Of a DNA stretch of 64,000 nt, positions 24,601-35,800 are shown in pieces. The notes under the pieces are model-generated. The model had not been told where the DNA came from. It made no database searches and worked only from the letters and a program-made list of their open reading frames with translations. The first letter of the stretch is position 1, and every line of letters begins with the position of its first letter. This stretch comes from Eukaryota sp. TZLM1-RC (taxonomy: Eukaryota; Metamonada: BaSk clade): contig JAUPSS010000001.1 of the NCBI GenBank assembly GCA_040285825.1, positions 1 through 64,000 on the forward strand, written 5' to 3'. The translations under genes were made by a program, and so were the position numbers.

Positions 24601-26100
24601 TCATCATCCGTGACCCCCGGATGAAACCTCGCCAAATGCTCTAAGAGCTTATTGTTATTAGGAAAAGTCCAGTCACAACTGGTAACTGGACAAACTTTTT
24701 TAACTTTTCCCTTACAATACTTTTTATGGATGTTAATTGATTTGGGTTGATCTTTCACCACTGTTCTGCATTTACCGCAGCGGTGGAATCCATTCGCTTT
24801 ATATTGAGAATCAGGGATGTCCCCGTGCTCTACACTCAGGTGATTGTGTAGGCTTTTAATTGTATTGAATGTGAACTCACATTCTTCGACGAAACACGTG
24901 GTCAGCTTAATAGTTCCTTGTGATCGTCTTCCTATTGGTTTCTCTAGGCTTGGACTTGGAGAGTGATCTCTAGTTTCGGCCGCCAATAGGTCCCTGATAT
25001 CTCGCGGGGGTCTTGAGGGGTTAGAACTGGTTTGACTGGTTTGTTTTTCTTTGCCTGGAAGGACAAACTCTAAACCTTCTTTTAATTTTGATTGTGGTTG
25101 TTGAGTGCAATCCTCGACACTCATTGCTCTAATTGGAACATATGTAAAATTAGGTGACTTATCACCTACAATGCTGTTTTTTGCAAAACGCAGAGCCATT
25201 TTCATTCGTTCCTTTGTTAATTTATTCGCAGCACTGGAGACACCTTTTACTTTCTCCAATGTTAATACATAGGGTAACCCTTCCCTTTTAGAGCATATTT
25301 TATTAATAACAGGTCTCAGCTGTGTTACATTCACTGTTGACCTACCCATAATTCTCTCGAAGGCCCAGTCGCAATCGGTGATAATCACTGCAGATTGCAT
25401 ATCCCGAGGACGTACCTCAGGTTTTTCAATTAGGAGCATTGCTGCCAGCAAAGCATGGCTTTCTGCACCTAGACCGGTTGTAACGCCTTCACAAGGTCCG
25501 TAGTAATCTAAATAATGGTCCCCGTTATAATACATAACGATTCCCATTCCCGTCCTTGTATTTGACTTGGGTATGCTTCTAAATGCACCACTTGCGTAGA
25601 TCATTAGAGCATTTTGAGGATTGGGGATTCTATGTTTAGGCCCTGTACTCTCCGAATCCTTAAAAGAGACAGTGCCACTGTGTGCTGGTTTTAAACCTGA
25701 TTTTAGGTGTTTCTTTGCTGTTGATACACCTCGCTGATGAGTGTTTCTTGCTGTTGATACAGCTAGCTGGTGGGTGTTTTTTGCTGTTGATACACCTAAC
25801 TTAGGTGTTTTACTCGTTGATGTGACACCTTGTCTAGGTTTTCCCGCTGTTGAATGTCTTTTTGACCTTTTCTTAATGCAATCAATTTCAATGTGAGAGC
25901 CAGAGTTTAAATTTTCGTTACCAATAAAGGTAGGCTTGTGCCCCTCCCTATCCTCCGAAGAGGAATCGGGAGAGCGAGAACGTAAACTGCTAGAAGGACC
26001 TGACATATCATGAATTTTTGAAAGAAGAAAAAGAAAAATATATTTATAACCACTCGGTATTCAGTGATTGTTGTATTTTTTTTTTGTTTGTATTTATTTC
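21646..26100 (-). mobile_element. 18S-like-E: RLE-type non-LTR retrotransposon abutting 18S
   Basis: The element lies in rRNA orientation with its 3' UTR (about 130 nt) joined to 18S at a conserved block near GGATTGACAG. It contains one intact 1408-codon frame. Known 18S-specific R2-clade families are R7 and R8; I cannot confirm from memory that their site is the same. The 5' end is not defined: sequence upstream of the start codon (TTATAAATATA at about 26035-26045, then unique DNA) does not return to 18S but runs into rDNA spacer-like repeats. A second, 3'-deleted copy lies at 37533-39600. Confidence 0.85.
21780..26006 (-). CDS. Intact 1408-aa retrotransposon protein: degenerate RNase H, four zinc fingers, RT, RLE endonuclease
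   Basis: Residues 59-102 hold four basic ~11-residue repeats around GVSTAK. An RNase H-like domain spans about 133-275, but the first catalytic Asp is Ala (IYASGAF, A138) and the final Asp block is missing; E182 and D211 remain. Zinc fingers follow: CCHH (C371-H394), CCHC (C410-C431), CCHH (C439-H462) and CCHC (C478-C497). The RT has motif A KIDIANAF (about 817-824), motif B GVKQGDPLGP (869-878) and catalytic YLDD (904-907). The C-terminus has a CGYPSC...H...C knuckle and RPDLID...YDLTVV (about 1220-1300), the restriction-like endonuclease. This is the only full-length intact element protein in the window. Its likely role is target-primed insertion into 18S rDNA, with the zinc fingers giving DNA specificity as in R2. 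Confidence 0.93.
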   Translation of the reverse strand: MSGPSSSLRSRSPDSSSEDREGHKPTFIGNENLNSGSHIEIDCIKKRSKRHSTAGKPRQGVTSTSKTPKLGVSTAKNTHQLAVSTARNTHQRGVSTAKKHLKSGLKPAHSGTVSFKDSESTGPKHRIPNPQNALMIYASGAFRSIPKSNTRTGMGIVMYYNGDHYLDYYGPCEGVTTGLGAESHALLAAMLLIEKPEVRPRDMQSAVIITDCDWAFERIMGRSTVNVTQLRPVINKICSKREGLPYVLTLEKVKGVSSAANKLTKERMKMALRFAKNSIVGDKSPNFTYVPIRAMSVEDCTQQPQSKLKEGLEFVLPGKEKQTSQTSSNPSRPPRDIRDLLAAETRDHSPSPSLEKPIGRRSQGTIKLTTCFVEECEFTFNTIKSLHNHLSVEHGDIPDSQYKANGFHRCGKCRTVVKDQPKSINIHKKYCKGKVKKVCPVTSCDWTFPNNNKLLEHLARFHPGVTDDELAAKGYGVCPSCRGVFTSTGLTNHKKVCMPEAGLEYKELPVLSAELFRVLYHEIASTRYARLRSKGTWRGVIGSIANSDATMTQKWMYLLISPYVFLYGRKGNCFTQLNRLIDLINRNNQDEITCNEVVNLLRPDNLKRKNRTEEGIAKEQSRRAMELVRDGSCSKAMALLERDVTPFQLTKEQITAQLQKLHPSGEVADIDPGSPKIDLSIEDVTGVLRTMCTSSSGGPTMWTKKLVPSGAYFDDMLWYISKVLHNGPQDESQEVLVEVLLNSRLVPIPKNDGHSVRPIAVGELFYRIYAKAILRKVDPERLAMNGQFGVKIPCGAEAIIHSVRQSTTTDRFSHLLKIDIANAFNSIHRCEILKNLKNLAPEMVPSFLRIYGRSSKLFHSEGSIESTCGVKQGDPLGPYLFAVGIDDIMSKMGSEFPDAVSLGYLDDIAVLCTSEEQCNMFLDLFSELSAPVGCKVNREKCEIVQLSNNPTFDVLGCPIGSLSPKQSDLKVKELEKSLVSLEILPLQYRLLLLRMCIQPKLGFLARAWTPDLANSLLEKFHELVCNCIRNWFKTEVLFDGLVSLPMNWGGLGMTDWSKVSVLANASSLASSIVVVNRYKNKIMDLYTESTISRLDYLLGSFVDPKHVSSFLELSIADLRGMQKLETRLYHLDFAKQLFEECTDYFKKPAMSSEMVLFPEECKASNVSAIPRTLRHEVELQLTPECHRWLTVVPTERDLTLDDHAMMSGVRRRLMHSKPRSKCGYPSCGAKDITASHFVNCKTSREVIARHDSLVQITGRASGFRIEPKSEFNRWSQASRPDLIDESSRTAYDLTVVGGGEGTLASHVASTVKRKKFQHKKLIEEGEVDLMEILISYVSGGIHGKYLDRLRTLEISHIVPKLSVAIIRGSARAEKRYFSELSKLSNFKGSAENNVDVLSQVVPPPGVQD

Positions 26101-26540
26101 TCACCTAAGGTTAGTTTTTTTGTTCGGTCCCCTTCCCAATTAGCTTACGAAGGTTTCCTCATGAGAAGTCGACAGTGTCATACTCATAATACCTGCTCTA
26201 AGTAAAACACTGTTGATCCTAGTTTGCCTTATATGAATATAAGTCATTCTTGAATCACTTACCCTCCTCGAAGACTAAATAAAGGAATTCTTTGTCCCAG
26301 GAAAATTTTCAAAGAAAAAACCCCCAACAATGGAATCCATTGATGAGGGTTGTGACAAATCTAATGTTGAAAAATGTTTGTTAAGTCCTATGTCCCAAAT
26401 GCTACACGGGAATACCCTACGCCCACTAATAGTATATGAACCCCCTCCGACAAGGTAATATACTAAAGTGTTGAAATGGAATAGGTAAACAAGACTATGT
26501 CTGAACACCGAATTTGTAAATCTTCCCCGGAAACGGAGGG
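26101..26540 (-). other. Unique spacer between 18S-like-E and repeat-2; candidate rDNA promoter or external transcribed spacer
   Basis: About 440 bp of non-repetitive DNA, repeated almost exactly at 39600-40040. In rRNA orientation it should lie just upstream of the 18S gene, so it may hold the pol I promoter or 5' ETS. No 18S 5' sequence is present. Two G-rich/C-rich patches are visible (complements of CCTCCGACAAGG and CTTCCCCGGAAACGG). The start of the retrotransposon's 5' UTR within this stretch cannot be set. No gene is recognised. Confidence 0.45.
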
Positions 26541-27413
26541 GTTTACACCAAAAATGTGATCAAGAACACATGTTGTATTTATAAACTTGAAAACTTCTCT
26601 TGTAAAATGCGCCATTCGTTTCCATTTTTTCAAAGGCAAGATAACCATGTATAAATTGTTGCAAATGTTGTAAAAAGATTATCAACAAAGGAATTCAAAT
26701 CAAATGAATGACATGAACATTGGTTTTTAATGATGTATAAAGCTTTTAAATTTTGAAAAGATACTGACCTAATCAAAAGAATGATAATCGTGCAGAAAAT
26801 AGCGTTACCGTTGCCATATACAAACGATCACCTTTTGATTCAAATCAAACAAACGATATCTGTTTCTAGAATACATTCAAAATGAAAGTGAAATTGTAAA
26901 TTTTTTTGGAATTTATTTTTTTGTTTCTGTGAAATAACAAAAAGTAAAATAATTTTCTTTATCAATGTAAAAAGTTCATGCAACAATGTTTTTCTACACC
27001 AAAAATGTGATCAAGAACACATGCTGTATTTATAAACTTGAAAACTTCTCTTGTAAAATGCGCCATTCGTTTCCCATTTTTTTCAAAGGCAAGATAACCA
27101 TGTATAAATTGTCGCAAATGTTGTAAAAAGATTATCAACAAAGGAATTCAAATCAAATGAATGACATGAACATTGGTTTTAATGATGTATAAAGCTCATA
27201 AATTTTGAAAAGATACTGACCTAATCAAAAGAATGATAATCGTGCAGAAAATAGCGTTACCGTTGCCTTTTACAAACGATCACCTTTTGATTCAAGTCAA
27301 AAAAATGATATCTGTTTTTAGAATACATTCAAAATGAAAGTGAAACTGTAAATTTTTTAAAAATTTATTTTTTTGTTTCTGTCAAATAACAAAAGTAAAA
27401 TAATTTTCTTTAT
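26541..27413. repeat. Repeat-2 array, first part (~450-bp unit)
   Basis: The block CACCAAAAATGTGATCAAGA recurs at about 26546 and 26998, a 452-bp period. The unit is AT-rich and unrelated to the ~463-bp spacer repeat. Short open frames in it differ between units and are not genes. It probably belongs to the rDNA spacer on the 18S side, since it always sits between the ~463-bp repeats and 18S-like-E. Confidence 0.9.
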
Positions 27414-28306
27414 ATAAAATATTTATTTTTATTCCACAACAAATATGAAATACACAATTAAAACTCCACATCCTCAAAACCTGCCTCCCCTACATCAAAA
27501 CAATTAATCGCTAAAGATTCAGAAAATTTCCCAAAAGAAGATAGTGAATCAGAAATTAGTGTTACCATTCCCTTAAAAATAGAAAATACAATCCTGTTTT
27601 TCCAGTAAACACGATTGAAAATTCTTCCAGTTCTTTCCTTTACAACTACAACAAAATCCTCAAGGAAAGCCATAGCAGCCTTACCTAGAGATCCAAGCAA
27701 AGAAAAAAACAAATGGACATAAATTATATTGGGCATGAGAATTTTCATTAACCGAGGAAATGGGTTTCGCATATTTAGCAATTTTATATTTTTCGCCTGC
27801 AAGAAGAGGATTATTTACATCCGAGTTAATGAAATGTTCGTTAGAGGAATTACAAGGGTCAATAGACATGGCGTCCAAAATAGTAAAACTACCATTTAAA
27901 CCAGGAACAACTAGATCACCTCTAGTCAGACCCATAGAAGCTCTGTTGTAACGCGTACTATCAATATTGGGATCATCAAGAATTAATTTTGATAACAGCG
28001 GTTCTAAAAAGGAATCTACACGATATGATTTGCACATTACATAAATTTGGTCCCTGACGTTATTATGCACTTTGCTTCTAAACGTAATGAAATGTTTACA
28101 GTTCAAAAAGATGAGTAAACAAAAGAGGTTTACCACATTTACAAGTTAAATGATTGGGCAAATTGTTTGACACAAAAACAACGAAAACGCAAGTTTAGAA
28201 GCCATTCATTGTCTTTTAACAAAAGTCCATAAACAGAGGGAACTTGAGTTACTAAAAGCAGCAGCAGAACTATCACGAATATCCTTTAAAAAATTACCTT
28301 TAATTT
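27414..28306 (-). mobile_element. Nested 3' fragment of an RLE-type retrotransposon, with 12-bp target duplication
   Basis: An 893-bp insert interrupts repeat-2. It is flanked by AATTTTCTTTAT at 27402-27413 and the same sequence, with one extra T, at 28307-28319, a likely target-site duplication. The minus strand encodes an endonuclease-like C-terminus: CKCG...H...C knuckle, then RGDLVVPGLNG and ILDAM. One frameshift at about 27710 separates this from a hydrophobic tail. The identical insert occurs at 40915-41806, where the knuckle is in frame. It is a separate family from R-A, R-B and 18S-like-E. Confidence 0.7.
27458..28200 (-). pseudogene. RLE-like endonuclease C-terminal fragment (copy 1)
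   Basis: Open stretches 27681-28136 and 27458-27802 together cover the knuckle-to-tail region. The last knuckle Cys lies in LLIFLNCKHF. The presumed catalytic region is RGDLVVPGLN...FTILDAM. The copy is frameshifted before the knuckle (an extra A near 28110 relative to 41605) and again near 27700. There is no RT in this fragment, so it is 5'-truncated and cannot move itself. Confidence 0.6.
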
Positions 28307-29440
28307 AATTTTTCTTTATCAATGTAAAAGTTCACGCAACAATGTTTTTTTACACCAAAAATGTGATCAAAAACCAGTGGTGCTATTCATAAATTGAAAA
28401 CTTCTCCTGTAAATTGCGCCATTCGTTTCGATTTTTTCAAAGGCAAGATAACCATGTATAAATTGTCGCAAATGTTGTAAAAAGATTATCAACAAAGGAA
28501 TTCAAATCAAATGAATGACATGAACATTGGTTTTAATGATGTATAAAGCTCTTAAATTTTGAAAAGATACTGACCTAATCAAAAGAATGATAATCGTGCA
28601 GAAAATAGCGTTACCGTTGCCATATACAAACGATCACCTTTTGATTCAAATCAAACAAACGATATCTGTTTCTAGAATACATTCAAAATGAAAGTGAAAT
28701 TGTAAATTTTTTTGGAATTTATTTTTTTGTTTCTGTGAAATAACAAAAGTAAAATAATTTTCTTTATCAATGTAAAAGTTCATGCAACAATGTTTTTCTA
28801 CACCAAAAATGTGATCAAGAACACATGCTGTATCTATAAACTTGAAAACTTCTCTTGTAAAATGCGCCATTCGTTTCCATTTTTTCAAAGGCAAGATAAC
28901 CATGTATAAATTGTCGCAAATGTTGTAAAAAGATTATCAACAAAGGAATTCAAATCAAATGAATGACATGAACATTGGTTTTAATGATGTATAAAGCTCT
29001 TAAATTTTGAAAAAGATACTGACCTAATCAAAAGAATGATAATCGTGCAGAAAATAGCGTTACCGTTGCCATATACAAACGATCACCTTTTGATTCAAAT
29101 CAAACAAACGATATCTGTTTCTAGAATACATTCAAAATGAAAGTGAAATTGTAAATTTTTTGGAATTTATTTTTTTGTTTCTGTGAAATAACAAAAGTAA
29201 AATAATTTTCTTTATCAATGTAAAAGTTCATGCAACAATGTTTTCTACACCAAAATGTGATCAAGAACACATGCTGTATCTATAAACTTGAAAACTTCTC
29301 TTGTAAAATGCGCCATTCGTTTCCATTTTTTCAAAGGCAAGATAACCATGTATAAATTGTCGCAAATGTTGTAAAAAGATTATCAACAAAGGAATTCAAA
29401 TCAAATGAATGACATGAACATTGGTTTTAATGATGTATAA
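28307..29440. repeat. Repeat-2 array, second part (about 2.5 units)
   Basis: Units start at about 28349, 28801 and 29248 (spacings 452 and 447). The first carries a variant AAAACCAGTGGTGCTATTC in place of AGAACACATGCTGTATTT. Otherwise as in the first part. Confidence 0.88.
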
Positions 29441-30345
29441 AGCTCAAAATTTTGAAAGAAATACTAATCTAATCAAAAAAATGATAATCGTACAGAAGTT
29501 AGCGTAACCGTTGCCATATACGAACACATGCAGAAAACAGAAAAGCAAAACCAAAATTAATTGCATTATGGGTTGGTAAAATTCCAATGTCAAAATTGGA
29601 AAATCTGAAGTTTGAAACCTCCAACCTGAGCAACCTTCTGCGGTTTTTTTCATTTCCGTACTCCGACTTTGGGATGCGTCTGTAACTTCAAACACATTAT
29701 ACTCTTAGTGCCATGATTCTTCGGGGCAGAAGGGTAGACATCACAATTGCCATCAGTGCAGCAGCCTTGCCTAGCGCATTTTGGATTTCTATTCCGTAAA
29801 TCTTGTACCTATCGGTTATTGTAAGTGTTTCGTTTGACTCAATCACTCTTTTGATCTCAATTGTTCATGGATTGGCTTGATGTCTTCACCGTTGTACTTT
29901 CTTCTTGATGAAGACTCTATCGTAATAAAGTTTTCCTGGACAGTATTCTTTTCAGTACATACATCATCTTTTCTGCCAACACTATTGTTTTCAAGATTGC
30001 CATTGAAACAGAATACATAAATCATTTCTTCATGTATCAAACCTGCCTTGTATCACTTGTGCATAAGCATGTTTCCACAGAAAGTGTGAAAACACAATAA
30101 CATTCAACAGCGTTTTAAACACTCATATGGATATTACAATTCAAAGATTTATTGTCAAGTGTGGAGTCTTTTTGTCATATAAGAAATGGGGATTTCAAAT
30201 GAAAACTATGCCAAATTGTTTTAGCTTTTTGGTGCAGTATTTTTGATCAATAGAGCATCTGATTTCGTGTACTGATTTTGCAATAAAAGTGTTTGTTGAA
30301 TTTATGAAATTTTGAATTTATTTTTTATTTATGTTTAATAAAAAA
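29441..30345. other. Unrecognised block inside repeat-2
   Basis: The first ~90 bp are a diverged piece of repeat-2; about 29530-30340 is unlike anything else in the window except its duplicate at 42940-43857. The minus strand has short open frames, including an 83-residue one with a strongly hydrophobic segment (29444-29695) and a 65-residue one (29843-30040). None resembles a known protein to me. It could be a second nested element or part of a decayed gene. Confidence 0.4.
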
Positions 30346-30835
30346 GAAAAACTTCTTTATCAATGTAAAAGTTCACGCAACAATGTTTTTTACACCAAAA
30401 ATGTGATCAAGAACACATGCTGTATTTATAAACTTGAAAACTTCTCTTGTAAAATGCGCCATTCGTTTCCATTTTTCAAAGGCAAGATAACCATGTATAA
30501 ATTGTCGCAAATGTTGTAAAAAGATTATCAACAAAGGAATTCAAATCAAATGAATGACATGAACATTGGTTTTAATGATGTATAAAGCTCTTAAATTTTG
30601 AAAAAGATACTGACCTAATCAAAAGAATGATAATCGTGCAGAAAATAGCGTTACCGTTGCCATATACAAACGATCACCTTTTGATTCAAATCAAACAAAC
30701 GATATCTGTTTCTAGAATACATTCAAAATGAAAGTGAAACTGTAAATTTTTTTTGGAATTTATTTTTTTGTTTCTGTCAAATAACAAAAGTAAAATAATT
30801 TTCTTTATCAATGTAAAAGTTCATGCAACAATGTA
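30346..30835. repeat. Repeat-2 array, last unit
   Basis: One more unit (CACCAAAAATG at about 30393). It changes abruptly to the ~463-bp spacer repeat at 30835, within CAACAATGTATTACAACATTAC, so the two repeat families are directly adjacent. Confidence 0.88.
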
Positions 30836-32524
30836 TTACAACATTACTCACACACAATTTCACACAAAGTTTGATCACAAGTTGATCACATCTAGTACAT
30901 AAGGACTACATGCAACTCACCAAATCACACCAATGACCATTCAACCAATCAAACCAATGACTACTCAAATGACCATAGCACGGACTTTAACACCACAATT
31001 GTTATATTAATTGTCCCAAAATGGACTTTAAAGATTTGACCAATGATTGTAATAAACAACCATTGGTCAATATACGAAACTAGGAACTTCATATGAGCCT
31101 CAGTAAATCGTATCAAAAACGATACTCTTACACTTACAGCAATTGTTTTATTAGTTTACAACATTCAATTGTATACTTTTTGATTTTTTACTTTTTTACA
31201 ATTTAATGTTTAAAAATTAATACACTCAATTAATTCAAATATATACAAAATCATTTGAAAATGTAATCATGAGTTTGTACTGATCAAGTAACACATAGCC
31301 AACATTACTCACACACAATTTCACACAAAGTTTGATCACAAGTTGATCACATCTAGTACATAAGGACTACATGCAACTCATCTAATCATACCAATGACCA
31401 TTCAACCAATCATACCAATGACTAATCAAATGACCATAGCACGGACTTTAACACCACAATTGTTATATTAATTGTCCCAAAATGGACTTTAAAGATTTGA
31501 CCAATGATTGTAATAAACAACCATTGGTCAATATACGAAACTAGGAACTTCATATGAGCCTCAGTAAATCGTATCAAAAACGATACTCTTACACTTACAG
31601 CAATTGTTTTATTAGTTTACAACATTCAATTGTATACTTTTGATTTTTTACTTTTTTACAATTTAATGTTTAAAAATTAATACACTCAATTAATTCAAAT
31701 ATATACAAAATCATTTGAAAATGTAATCATGAGTTTGTACTGATCAAGTAACACATAGCCAACATTACTCACACACAATTTCACACAAAGTTTGATCACA
31801 AGTTGATCACATCTAGTACATAAAGACTACATGCAACTCATCTAATCACACCAATGACCATTCAACCAATCAAACCAATGACTACTCAAATGACCATAGC
31901 ACGGACTTTAACACCACAATTGTTATATTAATTGTCCCAAAATGGACTTTAAAGATTTGACCAATGATTGTAATAAACAACCATTGGTCAATATACGAAA
32001 CTAGGAACTTCATATGAGCCTCAGTAAATCGTATCAAAAACGATACTCTTACACTTACAGCAATTGTTTTATTAGTTTACAACATTCAATTGTATACTTT
32101 TGATTTTTTACTTTTTTACAATTTAATGTTTAAAAATTAATACACTCAATTAATTCAAATATATACAAAATCATTTGAAAATGTAATCATGAGTTTGTAC
32201 TGATCAAGTAACACATAGCCAACATTACTAACACACAATTTCACACAAAGTTTGATCACAAGTTGATCACATCTAGTACATAAAGACTACATGCAACTCA
32301 TCTAATCATACCAATGACCATTCAACCAATCATACCAATGACTAATCAAATGACCATAGCACGGACTTTAACACCACAATTGTTATATTAATTGTCCCAA
32401 AATGGACTTTAAAGATTTGACCAATGATTGTAATAAACAACCATTGGTCAATATACGAAACTAGGAACTTCATATGAGCCTCAGTAAATCGTATCAAAAA
32501 CGATACTCTTACACTTACAGCAAT
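30836..32524. repeat. rDNA spacer tandem repeat array 4 (~463-bp unit, about 3.6 copies)
   Basis: Same unit as arrays 1-3, running from the end of repeat-2 to a 28S tail at 32525. Several units carry the variant bases ACTCACACAC and CCAATCAAACC. Confidence 0.95.
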
Positions 32525-32855
32525 GAGTTCCGTATCTTGGTCGTCTGCCAAGGTTTCATGATCCTGCGAATCTTCATAGTTTCAATGATCAATGAATAGT
32601 ACTTAGACTAAACATCAATCCCACTGATGAGATATTGGGACTGTGTAAACACAATCCTAATCTTTATCGATTAAATTTGCAGGTCAATATATCATCCTTT
32701 CTAGGTTGGATACTAGCTTAGAGGCGTTCAGCTATAATCCAACGCATGTTAGCTTCACACCAATATCTTTTCAGATAAGCGTAAATACCAATTATGCGAA
32801 ACAACGGTTCCTCTCGTACTGGGTTGCTTTACTATTAGGATGACAATTATTCAGT
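32525..32855 (-). rRNA. 28S rRNA 3'-terminal fragment, interrupted by R-B
   Basis: Essentially identical to 17416-17746, with the sarcin-ricin loop. It ends at the same base as the R-A insertions, where R-B begins. Confidence 0.93.
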
Positions 32856-32889
32856 TTATTAAATCACAGATGCTGCTTATTGCTACGAA

Positions 32890-35800
32890 TTATACTATCT
32901 GGGTGAGCATTCGATGGTAAACACAGTTCATCATATATCCCTTTCTGATTATTTCCATTGCAACCCATTTACCCAGATTTTTAAGTTCGTATTTTCTTAG
33001 AAATTGAATGAATGAAGCGTCTAGTCCACCAGATGGATAAAAAACCAAAGGAGTAACATTGTCCACCCATCCACTGTATTTCTCTATCTTCTCATTCTTG
33101 CTTCTTCCGATGGCTTCTTCAATGCACGAGTGGTACCCACCTACCATTGTTAAATCGTAACCATGAGTTTCGTTTGTATTTAGCAAATCAATTCTTCCTG
33201 TAAAAAGCTTTTGTTCTGTTTGAAGACCTGTTTTCTCAGCAATTGTTTTGAGAATAGAATCATGTTTGTCAATCCTCATTCTAGAAAATTGCTCACAGTT
33301 GGCTGAATGGTATAAGGAGTCTGCACAGTGACCACATAATGCGCAATGGTGTGTTTGATGTCTGTGCATCAAAAGTCGGCATTTCAGTATATATCTCATT
33401 AGATGATCTGGCAAAGTAAAGTCTGCTGTTACAGGTAATGAAGTCAGTATAGTTCCAGCTAGGGGTTTACAATTGAGGGTGTAATCGTTAACTTTTGTTG
33501 TTGAGGAAATCTCACTATGCGTGTCTGGGGTCCTTAGTTGGACAAGAAACTCCTTTTGTGCCTTCTTGTAAAATTGGTTTGTGAGAAGGGATTGAAGTCT
33601 CTTGCCGTTATTGAACTCAGAAATTTCTGTTTTGACAAAAGTTGTGGATAACAGTACGTCATATTGGTCCAACAACTTGTCCAATTTCATGGAATTCATG
33701 GTTATGTTTGCTGATGCTACAGAGGCGTGATAACATAAATCAGCAATTTCGCAGTAATTTTTGAGCCCTAGGCCTCCAAAACTAGCTACTGGAAATGAAA
33801 CTAGTTCTTTGTATTTGGGTAATTGACCTAAAGTGTTCGTAATGAATTCAACTAAAAGATCGTGGCATGCTGCGAGAGCTTTAGTGGACGTTGTCGGTTT
33901 ATGAGTCCTAGCCGTAAACGAGAGTCGAGTGTTCAAGCAAGTTCTTATCAATAGTAGTTGATTTTGGATAGTTAGTTCAGAGATGTTGTTTATGCAGTTT
34001 CTAAATTCGTTTGGGCTTGAATTGTACAGCATTTCTTCTGCTCCAGGACCGACAAAACTACCTAACACAGTAAAAGTGTCTTCATTTGATAACGTGGATG
34101 TCTTATTAGTATTAACAGTGAGGTCAAGCAATTGAAGCGAATCGGTCATTTCTTCTATAATTTGCTGAGAACTTTGTACATTTGTGAGGACAAAGATATC
34201 ATCAAGATAAGCAAGAAATATAGAATCCGGAAAAAGTGTTTGAAGAATGTTGATTGGTTCAACTAATGATGTAGCAAATAACAAAGGACCAAGTGGGTCA
34301 CCTTGCTTGACTCCTTTTCAGAAATTACTTCATCTTCTCCATAAAACAGACTTGATGGGGACAAGTAGCTAGTCTTGTAGAATGGCACTAAACGAGGGCA
34401 ATATTTTTCTAAAGCGCTCAACAATTTTCCTCGATTCAATTCATTGAACGCATTTGCTATGTCAAATTTGATACACCTTTCGAATTTGGATCCTAGGTTT
34501 TGTCTAATGGCGTGAATAATACATTCGGCTCCGCCTGATACTTTGACTCCAAATTGGTTGCTTGAACTTAAATACTCTGTATTGCATTTGTTCAGAATGA
34601 TTCTGGCGATGACTCTATAAAAAAGCTCTCCAATGGCGATGGGACGTAATTTGTTACTGGTTTTTGGCAATGCGATTAAACGGCTTGAGGTCACAGCAAA
34701 TTTCAGGCATTCACTTACTGTACCATTATAGAAAGAGTTGGCCAAAAAATGAATACATCTTATTATATTGTTATTCAGGCATTCTTTCAATAGTTTACCA
34801 TGCCAGTGAAATACTCCACCCTCTGAAGCTGGCATTTCTAAAATTGCGTCTTCCACTTCTTGAACAGACAATGTCATGGAATTAGTAAGAACTTCAGGTG
34901 GAGACTCATAATTTTGTAAGTTGTCATCTTTGGGATGTAATCGATCAAGTTCTTTTTTCACTTCAGATTGGCTAAGAGATAATTGTGCATTGGTTCGTGT
35001 CACCATATTCATGGCTCTCGACAGTTCATTGTCCCTTATTAGTTCTTGAACTCTCTTCTTGTTTATTCCACCAGGGTTTTTCAAGGTATGCTTTGGAGCT
35101 ACATGTGAAAGCATGGAGTCAATCACTTGTGATGAGTCCGATCCTGTGTTAATCGATTGGATATTCGACATGAATTGAATCAAATTTACGATGCAAGAAC
35201 CGTTGTTGATCTTCAGGCAAACTAGTGGGAGCAGCAATAGATAACGGCACTTTTGTTCTTGCGAAATTGTAACATTATTTGAGATATAATCAATGGCATA
35301 TCTCCAAGACACTTTGCTTTTAAGCCTTGTGTAATTCAGCGATCCGAAACGTCGGGTGAGCTCAACCATTGTGTTACTTGATATTTCTGGAACCAGTTGT
35401 TCCTGGGGGCCTTGATGCTGGGAATTCCAATGAATATCAAACCCCCTTGTTGTAAATATCTGTTGGCAGCATGGGCATTTACAGAATTGATGAAGTAACA
35501 GTTCATCTTGCGTGAGAGAGGGGTGATTATCTTTGAGGTGAGAGCAAAGGTCCCGTGATCTTTCAAAATTATCATCGCAAAATGGACATACATTTTTACA
35601 ACAATTGTCAGTAACGTTTTCAACTGGTGGAAAGGTCATGGGCTTCATAGTGGCTATCGGTTCGGGTGGTCTTTGTTGGCTTAACTTTGAGGGGGTAAGT
35701 AGTTTCATGTTTTCACTTGTGTTTCCTTCTGCCCCCAGTTTGGCCAGCTTGTCCGCCATTTGATTCCCGTGAAGACCCACATGAGCAGCAATTTTTTCAA

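Noticed and set aside
26205-26225. GTTGATCCT near 26212 taken as the 18S 5' start
   Set aside because: Only nine bases match, it is on the wrong strand relative to the other rRNA sequence, and the following bases do not resemble 18S.
26395-26425. GGGAATACC near 26408 taken as a 5S rRNA 3' end
   Set aside because: No upstream 5S sequence or internal promoter boxes could be found.
26275-26648. Short frames in repeat-2 and nearby (also 28646, 30331, 42593)
   Set aside because: They change between repeat units and have no recognisable domains.
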